Part shown: positions 5,489-10,847 of the stretch, one piece after another
Layout: each line of letters begins with the position of its first letter
How positions within the stretch are numbered: position 1 is the stretch's first letter
Origin: Serpentinimonas sp.
Lineage (GTDB): Bacteria; Pseudomonadota; Gammaproteobacteria; Burkholderiales; Burkholderiaceae_C
DNA length: 10,847 nucleotides
NCBI GenBank assembly: GCA_025458665.1
Contig: JALOSG010000082.1
Coordinates: forward strand, 1-10,847
Direction of reading: 5' to 3'
The notes under the pieces: generated by a model
The model's database searches: none
What the model was told of the DNA's origin: nothing
Seen by the model: the letters and a program-made list of their open reading frames with translations, nothing else
Translations under genes and position numbers: made by a program

Positions 5489-7447
5489 ATGGGCAAGATC
5501 ATCGGTATCGACCTGGGCACGACCAACTCGTGCGTGGCGGTCATGGAGGGGAACACCACCCGCGTGATCGAGAACAGCGAGGGCGCGCGCACCACGCCGT
5601 CCATCATTGCGTACCAGGAGGATGGTGAGATTCTGGTGGGCGCCTCGGCCAAGCGCCAGGCCGTCACCAACCCCAAGAACACGCTGTACGCGGTGAAGCG
5701 CCTGATTGGCCGCAAGTTCGAGGAAAAAGAAGTCCAGAAGGACATCGACCTCATGCCCTACAGCATTGCCAAGGCCGACAACGGCGACGCCTGGGTGGAA
5801 GTGCGCGGCAAGAAGCTGGCCCCGCCGCAGGTGAGCGCCGAGGTGCTGCGCAAGATGAAGAAAACCGCCGAGGACTACCTCGGTGAGCCGGTCACGGAAG
5901 CCGTGATCACGGTGCCCGCCTACTTCAACGACGCCCAGCGCCAGGCCACCAAAGACGCTGGCCGCATTGCCGGCCTCGATGTGAAGCGCATCATCAACGA
6001 GCCCACCGCGGCCGCGCTGGCCTTCGGCCTGGACAAGGCCGGCAAGGGCGACCGCAAGATTGCCGTGTACGACCTGGGCGGCGGCACCTTCGACGTCTCC
6101 ATCATCGAGATTGCCGATGTGGACGGCGAGAAGCAGTTCGAGGTGCTCTCCACCAACGGCGACACCTTCCTGGGCGGCGAGGACTTCGACCAGCGCATCA
6201 TCGACTACATCATTGCCGAGTTCAAGAAGGACCAGGGCGTGGACCTCACCAAGGACGTGCTGGCCCTGCAGCGCCTGAAGGAAGCCGCCGAGAAAGCCAA
6301 GATCGAGCTGTCCAACAGCGCCCAGACCGATGTGAACCTGCCCTACATCACCGCCGATGCCTCGGGCCCCAAGCACCTCAACATCAAGCTCACCCGCGCC
6401 AAGCTCGAAAGCCTGGTGGACGAGCTGATCGAGCGCACGATCGCGCCCTGCCGCACCGCCATCAAGGACGCAGGCGTGAGCGTGAGCGACATCGACGATG
6501 TGATCCTGGTGGGCGGCATGAGCCGCATGCCCAAGGTGCAGGAAAAGGTGAAAGAGTTCTTTGGCAAAGAGCCGCGCCGCGACGTGAACCCCGACGAGGC
6601 CGTGGCCGTGGGCGCTGCCATCCAGGGCCAGGTGCTGGGCGGTGACCGCAAGGACGTGCTGCTGCTCGACGTGACCCCGCTGAGCCTGGGCATCGAGACC
6701 ATGGGCGGTGTGATGACCAAGATGATCACCAAGAACACCACCATTCCCACCAAGTTCAGCCAGACCTTCTCTACCGCCGACGACAACCAGCCGGCCGTGA
6801 CCATCAAGGTGTTCCAGGGCGAGCGCGAAATTGCCTCGGGCAACAAGCTGCTGGGCGAGTTCAACCTGGAGGGCATTCCGCCCGCGCCGCGCGGCTTGCC
6901 GCAGATCGAGGTGACCTTCGACATCGACGCCAACGGCATTCTGCACGTGAGCGCCAAGGACAAGGGCACCGGCAAGGAAAACAAGATCACCATCAAGGCG
7001 AACTCCGGCCTCACCGAGGACGAGATCCAGAAGATGGTGAAAGATGCCGAGTTGAACGCGGCCGAGGACAAGAAAAAGGTCGAGGTGGTGCAGGCGCGCA
7101 ACCAGGCCGAGTCGCTCATCAGTTCCGTGCGCAAGAGCCTGACCGAGTACGGCGACAAGCTCGATGCCGGTGAGAAGGAAAAGATCGAGTCGGCTATCAA
7201 GGCGGTGGAAGATGCGGTCAAGACCGAGGACAAGGAAGCCATGGAGGCCCGAACCAGCGAGCTGATGGCCGCCAGCCAGAAGCTGGGCGAGAAAATGTAC
7301 GCCGACATGCAGGCCGCCGGTGGCGCCGATGCGGCAGCCGCCGCAGCTGCTGGTGCCGCACAGGGCGCCGCCGAAGGCAACGCCAGCAGCCGCCCGGCCG
7401 ACGACAACGTGGTCGATGCCGAAGTGAAGGAAGTCAAGCGAGACTGA
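5489..7447 (+). CDS. dnaK: DnaK, Hsp70 molecular chaperone
   Basis: A 652-residue, full-length Hsp70 of the cytoplasm that binds unfolded peptide segments in an ATP-driven cycle. All three family signatures are present: IDLGTTNS (7-14), VYDLGGGTFDVS (from 193) and VILVGGMSRMPKV (from 338). They are followed by the hydrophobic linker VLLLDVTP (390-397), the beta-sandwich substrate domain and the helical lid. The tail is rich in alanine and glycine and ends with the acidic DDNVVDAEVKEVKRD, like the EEVKD-type tail of bacterial DnaK. The start is fixed by AGGAG (5478-5482), six bases before the ATG, the best ribosome-binding site in the chaperone locus. Expression is expected from its own sigma-32-like promoter and by read-through from grpE. 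No residue looks anomalous. Confidence 0.99.
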   Translation: MGKIIGIDLGTTNSCVAVMEGNTTRVIENSEGARTTPSIIAYQEDGEILVGASAKRQAVTNPKNTLYAVKRLIGRKFEEKEVQKDIDLMPYSIAKADNGDAWVEVRGKKLAPPQVSAEVLRKMKKTAEDYLGEPVTEAVITVPAYFNDAQRQATKDAGRIAGLDVKRIINEPTAAALAFGLDKAGKGDRKIAVYDLGGGTFDVSIIEIADVDGEKQFEVLSTNGDTFLGGEDFDQRIIDYIIAEFKKDQGVDLTKDVLALQRLKEAAEKAKIELSNSAQTDVNLPYITADASGPKHLNIKLTRAKLESLVDELIERTIAPCRTAIKDAGVSVSDIDDVILVGGMSRMPKVQEKVKEFFGKEPRRDVNPDEAVAVGAAIQGQVLGGDRKDVLLLDVTPLSLGIETMGGVMTKMITKNTTIPTKFSQTFSTADDNQPAVTIKVFQGEREIASGNKLLGEFNLEGIPPAPRGLPQIEVTFDIDANGILHVSAKDKGTGKENKITIKANSGLTEDEIQKMVKDAELNAAEDKKKVEVVQARNQAESLISSVRKSLTEYGDKLDAGEKEKIESAIKAVEDAVKTEDKEAMEARTSELMAASQKLGEKMYADMQAAGGADAAAAAAAGAAQGAAEGNASSRPADDNVVDAEVKEVKRD

Positions 7448-7457
7448 ACTTGCCCGA

Positions 7458-7477
7458 GGTGCCGCCCCGGCGGCACC
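7458..7477 (+). other. Strong hairpin after dnaK
   Basis: GGTGCCGCC (7458-7466) and GGCGGCACC (7469-7477) form perfect nine-base arms around two C residues; in RNA the innermost pairs open to make a loop. It starts ten bases after the dnaK stop. There is no following T-run, so it is more likely a partial attenuator or a 3'-end stabiliser that keeps dnaK message above dnaJ message than a full terminator. Confidence 0.6.
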
Positions 7478-7489
7478 GTACCCGCCAAC

Positions 7490-7526
7490 CGCCGCGCCGG
7501 GCCACATGAAAGTGACCGGCGCGGCG
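7490..7526 (+). other. Second strong hairpin in the dnaK-dnaJ gap
   Basis: CGCCGCGCCGG (7490-7500) and CCGGCGCGGCG (7516-7526) are perfect 11-base arms around a 15-base loop. With the hairpin at 7458-7477, almost the whole 110-base gap is structured. A smaller inverted repeat GCGCT-agc-AGCGC (7530-7542) follows. No T-run and no convincing promoter is seen, so dnaJ probably depends on read-through from dnaK. Role in uneven dnaK/dnaJ expression is inference. Confidence 0.55.
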
Positions 7527-7557
7527 TTCGCGCTAGCAGCGCAACCTGGACGCTCCC

Positions 7558-8697
7558 ATGGCCAAAAGAGACTATTACGAAGTTCTGGGTGTACCCAAGA
7601 ACGCCACCGACGAAGAGATCAAGAAGGCGTACCGCAAGCTCGCCATGAAGCACCACCCTGACCGCAACCAGGGCGATGCGGCCAAGGCGGCCGAAGAGAA
7701 GTTCAAGGAAGGCAAGGAAGCCTACGAGATGCTGAGCGACCCGCAAAAGCGGGCCGCCTACGACCAGTACGGCCATGCGGGCGTGGACCCCAACATGCGC
7801 GGCGGCCCGGGCGCCGGCGGCGAGAACTACGGCGGCTTTGCCGACGCGTTTGGCGACATTTTTGGCGACATTTTTGGCGGCCAGCGCGGCGGCGCCCGTG
7901 GCGGGCGGCAGGTTTACCGGGGCAACGACCTGTCCTACGCCATGGAGATTTCGCTGGAAGAAGCGGCCAATGGCAAGGACGCGCAAATCCGCATTCCTTC
8001 GTGGGACGACTGCAACGTGTGCAGCGGCACCGGCGCCAAGCCTGGCACCAGCGTGAAAACCTGCCCCACCTGCAACGGCGCCGGCGTGGTGCAGATGCGC
8101 CAGGGCTTTTTCAGCGTGCAGCAGACCTGCCCGCACTGCCACGGCAGCGGCAAGATCATTCCCGAGCCCTGCACCACCTGCAATGGCCAGGGCAAGATCA
8201 AGAAGCACAAGACGCTGGAAATCAAGATTCCCACCGGCATCGACGACGGCATGCGCATCCGCTCGGCCGGCAATGGCGAGCCTGGGCGCAACGGCGGCCC
8301 GGCCGGCGATCTGTTCATTGAAATCCGCATACGCAAGCACGATATCTTCGAGCGCGATGGCGACGACCTGCACTGCCAGGTGCCAGTGAGCATTGCGGTG
8401 GCAGCGCTCGGCGGCGAGGTGGATGTGCCCACCCTGGGCGGCAAGGCCACCATCGACATTCCGGAAGGCACGCAACACGGCAAGACCTTCCGCTTGCGCG
8501 GGCGCGGTATCAAGGGGGTACGCTCCAGCTACCCCGGCGACCTGTACTGCCACATTGCGGTGGAAACGCCGGTGAAGCTCACCGAACACCAGCGCAAGCT
8601 GCTCAAGGAACTGGACGAATCGTTCAAGAAAAGCGGCCACCGCCACAGCCCGAACGACAAAGGCTGGTTCGAGAAAGCGAAGTCTTTCTTCTCCTGA
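7558..8697 (+). CDS. dnaJ: DnaJ, Hsp40 co-chaperone (type I)
   Basis: A 379-residue type I DnaJ with every domain in order. The J domain (about 4-70) has the essential HPD at 33-35. The Gly/Phe-rich linker (about 80-115) includes a doubled GDIF. The zinc-binding domain has four CxxCxGxG repeats: CNVCSGTG (152-159), CPTCNGAG (169-176), CPHCHGSG (191-198) and CTTCNGQG (205-212). The C-terminal substrate and dimerisation domains follow. It presents clients to DnaK and triggers its ATPase. The ATG has only a weak ribosome-binding site (TGGA) and follows two hairpins, which suggests lower translation than dnaK. Length and all key residues are normal. Confidence 0.99.
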   Translation: MAKRDYYEVLGVPKNATDEEIKKAYRKLAMKHHPDRNQGDAAKAAEEKFKEGKEAYEMLSDPQKRAAYDQYGHAGVDPNMRGGPGAGGENYGGFADAFGDIFGDIFGGQRGGARGGRQVYRGNDLSYAMEISLEEAANGKDAQIRIPSWDDCNVCSGTGAKPGTSVKTCPTCNGAGVVQMRQGFFSVQQTCPHCHGSGKIIPEPCTTCNGQGKIKKHKTLEIKIPTGIDDGMRIRSAGNGEPGRNGGPAGDLFIEIRIRKHDIFERDGDDLHCQVPVSIAVAALGGEVDVPTLGGKATIDIPEGTQHGKTFRLRGRGIKGVRSSYPGDLYCHIAVETPVKLTEHQRKLLKELDESFKKSGHRHSPNDKGWFEKAKSFFS

Positions 8698-8723
8698 AGA
8701 AACCCGCGGCATGCCGCCCCCGG

Positions 8724-8729
8724 TATGGT
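8724..8729 (+). promoter_or_regulatory. Possible -10 box for the beta-CASP gene
   Basis: TATGGT stands 11 bases before the ATG at 8741, so any transcript would have a leader of only a few bases. A perfect 12-bp palindrome GCGGCATGCCGC (8706-8717) lies just upstream, between the dnaJ stop and this box, without a T-run. No good -35 is seen. The alternative is read-through from dnaJ, 43 bases away. Confidence 0.25.
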
Positions 8730-8740
8730 GAAATGAAGGC

Positions 8741-10177
8741 ATGAGCGTTCAGATCACCTTCCTGGGGGGTGCCGGCACCGTGACCGGCTCCAAGTTTCTG
8801 GTGCAGCATGCGGGCCACAGCCTGCTGGTGGATTGCGGGCTGTTTCAGGGCTACAAGCAGTTGCGGCTGCGCAACCGGCAACCCCTGCCGGTCATGCCCA
8901 ACCACATTGGCGCGGTGGTCCTGACGCACGCGCACCTGGACCACAGCGGCTACCTGCCACTGCTGGTGAAGGAAGGCTTCCGGGGCAAGGTGTGGGCCAG
9001 CGCCGGCACCCGCGATCTGTGCGAAATCCTGCTGCCGGACAGCGGCCACATTCAGGAAGAGGACGCGGCCTACGCCAACCGCAAAGGCTTCTCCAGGCAC
9101 GCGCCAGCGCTGCCGCTGTACACGGAAGAAGACGCCCGCATCAGCTTGAAGCAGATCCGCACCGCGCCCATGCGCGAGGTCTTCGAGCCCCTGCCCGGCT
9201 GGCGCGCACGCTTCATGTCGGCCGGCCACATTCTGGGCGCCTGCAGCCTGCTGCTGGAAGTGGGTGGAAGGCGGCTGCTGTTTTCGGGCGATGTGGGCCG
9301 GCCAGACGACCTGCTCATGCTGGCGCCCGAAAGCCCTGCCGACGTGGGCGAACACGGCCGCGTGGATGCGGTGGTGGTGGAGTCTACCTACGGGGACCGC
9401 AGCCACCCGCCCGATGAGCTGATGGAGGAACTGGCCCCCGCGCTGGAGCGCGTGGCTGCGCGCGGCGGCACTGCCGTGGTCCCGGTGTTTGCGGTGGGCA
9501 GAGCACAGGCGCTGCTGCACGCCATAGGCCTGCTGAAAGCGCAGGGGCGCATTCCACGGGCCTTGCCGGTGTACCTGGACAGTCCCATGGCCATACACAG
9601 CACCGAACTGCTGGCCCACCACCTGGGCGAACACCGTCTGAGCGCGGGTGAATGCCGCGACATGGCCCGTGTGGCCACCATGACGCGCACCCCCGACGAG
9701 TCCAAAGCCATCGCCCAGCAACACGGCCCCAAGATCGTGCTGTCGGCCAGCGGCATGGCCACGGGCGGGCGGGTGCTGCACCACCTCATGCAGTACCTGA
9801 GCGACCACCGGCACATGGTCATCCTGACCGGCTACCAGGCACCAGGCACGCGCGGCGCCACACTCGCCCAGCTGGCCGATGCGGCCGCGGCCCAGAACAG
9901 CGGCGGCAGCGCCGGGCGGCACATGGGCAACCCCACGCTGCGCATACATGGGCAGGATGTGCTGGTGCGCGCCGAGGTGGTGCAACTGCATTCGGCCTCG
10001 GCCCATGCCGACGGCAGCCAGCTGATGGAGTGGCTGCGCCAGTTGCCGCTGCCCCCGCGCCAGGTGTTCGTGGTGCATGGCGACCAGGCCGCCTCCGACA
10101 CGCTGCGCCAGCGCATAGAGCACGAACTGAAGTGGCCTGCCATGGTGCCCGAGCACGGTGCCACTTGGCCGGTTTGA
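8741..10177 (+). CDS. Metallo-beta-lactamase/beta-CASP/RMMBL-domain protein, probable RNase
   Basis: A 478-residue protein of the CPSF73/Integrator-like beta-CASP nuclease family, found in bacteria as exo- or endoribonucleases such as Thermus TTHA0252. The metallo-beta-lactamase core begins FLGGAGTVTGSKFLV and carries the zinc ligands in THAHLDHSG (H63, H65, D67, H68), H163 in GHILGA and D184 in FSGDVGR. The beta-CASP insert starts with E214 in VESTYGDR and continues through VPVFAVGRAQ and YLDSPMA. The C-terminal RMMBL part has the last metal histidine in SASAHADG (H422). All catalytic residues are present and there is no signal peptide, so it should be an active cytoplasmic nuclease acting on single-stranded RNA. 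GAAGG lies only one base before the ATG, too close for a normal Shine-Dalgarno site. Its specific RNA targets cannot be told; proximity to dnaJ is probably positional only. Confidence 0.92.
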   Translation: MSVQITFLGGAGTVTGSKFLVQHAGHSLLVDCGLFQGYKQLRLRNRQPLPVMPNHIGAVVLTHAHLDHSGYLPLLVKEGFRGKVWASAGTRDLCEILLPDSGHIQEEDAAYANRKGFSRHAPALPLYTEEDARISLKQIRTAPMREVFEPLPGWRARFMSAGHILGACSLLLEVGGRRLLFSGDVGRPDDLLMLAPESPADVGEHGRVDAVVVESTYGDRSHPPDELMEELAPALERVAARGGTAVVPVFAVGRAQALLHAIGLLKAQGRIPRALPVYLDSPMAIHSTELLAHHLGEHRLSAGECRDMARVATMTRTPDESKAIAQQHGPKIVLSASGMATGGRVLHHLMQYLSDHRHMVILTGYQAPGTRGATLAQLADAAAAQNSGGSAGRHMGNPTLRIHGQDVLVRAEVVQLHSASAHADGSQLMEWLRQLPLPPRQVFVVHGDQAASDTLRQRIEHELKWPAMVPEHGATWPV

Positions 10178-10233
10178 ACGCAGCCCAATTGGCCCCCTGA
10201 CCGCTCACCCGAAATGCGGTTCCGGTTTACCAT

Positions 10234-10260
10234 GTGCGTTTGGTTCGCACCCGGATTTTT
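10234..10260 (+). terminator. Weak candidate terminator after the beta-CASP gene
   Basis: GTGCG (10234-10238) and CGCAC (10246-10250) form a five-pair stem with a seven-base loop. A T5 run follows after five bases (10256-10260). The stem is short and the T-run is displaced, so termination would be inefficient at best. In the rest of the 104-base gap before gabD I see no convincing promoter. Confidence 0.3.
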
Positions 10261-10281
10261 GGCCCCACAAAAGAGACAGCC

Positions 10282-10847
10282 ATGGACATGAAGACCTCCC
10301 CCCTCGCGCTCCTGAACGACCCCAGCCTGCTGAAAACCGACGGCCTCATCAACGGCCAGTGGGTGAAGGGCGCCAGCCGATTCGATGTGCACGACCCCGC
10401 CACCGGTATGAAGCTGGCCGATGTGGCCAACCTGGGGCCGGCGGATGCCGAAGCCGCCATTGCCGCTGCCAACGCCGCCTGGCCTGCCTGGAAAAACAAG
10501 ACCGCCAAGGAGCGCAGCAGCATTCTGCGCAAGTGGTACGACCTGCTCATGGCCAACCAGGAAGACCTGGGCCGCCTCATGACCGCCGAGCAAGGCAAAC
10601 CCCTGCCCGAAGCCAAGGGGGAAGTGGCCTACGGCGCCAGCTTCGTGGAGTGGTTTGCCGAAGAGGCCAAGCGCGTGAACGGCGAAACGCTGCCCCACTT
10701 CGACAACAACCGCCGCCTGCTGGTGTTGAAGCAGCCTATCGGCGTGTGCGCGGCCATCACGCCCTGGAACTTCCCGCTGGCCATGATCACCCGCAAGGTG
10801 GCGCCCGCGCTGGCGGCCGGCTGCCCGGTGGTCATCAAACCGGCCGA
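10282..10847 (+). CDS. gabD: Succinate-semialdehyde dehydrogenase (NADP-type), N-terminal part
   Basis: The gene runs off the right edge; 188 residues are visible, roughly the first two fifths of the family's usual 480-490. The enzyme oxidises succinate semialdehyde to succinate, the last step of 4-aminobutyrate breakdown. Long stretches recall E. coli GabD: LINGQWV, TAKERSSILRKW, LMTAEQGKPLPEAKGE, SFVEWFAEEAKR and ITPWNFPLAMITRK. PWNFP and the lysine of VVIKPA form part of the cofactor site. The catalytic glutamate and cysteine lie beyond the window, so activity cannot be judged. The ATG at 10282 follows a purine stretch (AAAAGAGA, 10268-10275); a second ATG two codons later is possible. No gabT is seen, and the gene appears to start its own unit. 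A related semialdehyde dehydrogenase, such as glutarate-semialdehyde dehydrogenase, is the alternative. Confidence 0.9.
   Translation, partial: MDMKTSPLALLNDPSLLKTDGLINGQWVKGASRFDVHDPATGMKLADVANLGPADAEAAIAAANAAWPAWKNKTAKERSSILRKWYDLLMANQEDLGRLMTAEQGKPLPEAKGEVAYGASFVEWFAEEAKRVNGETLPHFDNNRRLLVLKQPIGVCAAITPWNFPLAMITRKVAPALAAGCPVVIKPA

Noticed and set aside
5459..7507. 682-codon open frame antisense to dnaK
   Set aside because: Long antisense frames opposite dnaK are a known effect of its codon pattern in GC-rich genomes. The translation is repetitive in His, Gly, Leu and Val with no recognisable domain.
7849..7872. 12-bp direct tandem repeat within dnaJ
   Set aside because: It encodes the doubled F-G-D-I of the Gly/Phe linker, a common variation in DnaJ proteins, so it needs no other explanation.
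8706..8717. Palindrome GCGGCATGCCGC as the dnaJ terminator
   Set aside because: It is only 12 bp, has no T-run and is a common kind of chance palindrome at this GC content.
6343..8742. 799-codon open frame antisense to dnaK and dnaJ
   Set aside because: It spans two certain genes on the other strand, is low in complexity and has no domain or ribosome-binding site; a GC-bias shadow.

Overview
The window is GC-rich bacterial chromosome with dense, ordinary gene packing. Gene order and protein character (GrpE-DnaK-DnaJ without an HrcA/CIRCE element, a feruloyl-CoA synthase type ligase, E. coli-like GabD) fit a betaproteobacterium of the Burkholderiales, probably Comamonadaceae. That placement is inference from protein flavour, not from a marker-gene comparison. 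No phage, insertion sequence, CRISPR array, tRNA or rRNA is visible.

Positions 1-4534 look like one catabolic unit for plant hydroxycinnamates (ferulate, p-coumarate, caffeate). A divergently transcribed amidohydrolase (1-388, minus, cut by the window edge) faces an operon of a crotonase-fold enoyl-CoA hydratase (500-1288), a feruloyl-CoA synthase (1292-3157) and an HSD10-like short-chain dehydrogenase (3147-3911). A MarR-family regulator follows (4037-4534). The set matches the CoA-dependent beta-oxidative deacetylation route: activation, hydration, oxidation of the beta-hydroxyl, then hydrolytic cleavage of the beta-ketoacyl-CoA to an aromatic acid plus acetyl-CoA. It does not look like the better-known retro-aldol route through vanillin: the crotonase keeps both catalytic glutamates, and no aldehyde dehydrogenase of the vanillin type is seen in this cluster. 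The 111-bp divergent intergenic region holds overlapping promoters and a 25-bp AT-rich near-palindrome, a good candidate operator for the MarR protein.

Positions 4535-8697 are the heat-shock chaperone locus grpE-dnaK-dnaJ. A rho-independent terminator (4618-4641) separates it from marR. Sigma-32-like promoters precede both grpE and dnaK. Two strong hairpins lie between dnaK and dnaJ. The three products form one folding machine: DnaJ delivers substrates and stimulates ATP hydrolysis, DnaK binds and releases the peptide, GrpE exchanges the nucleotide.

Positions 8741-10177 encode a metallo-beta-lactamase/beta-CASP/RMMBL protein, probably an RNA-processing nuclease. From 10282 to the right edge is the N-terminal part of a succinate-semialdehyde dehydrogenase (gabD). 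All intergenic gaps are under 300 bases. The most interesting points are the non-lyase hydroxycinnamate cluster, its operator, a five-copy 14-bp tandem repeat before marR, and an apparently leaderless marR start. I see no clearly undescribed system.
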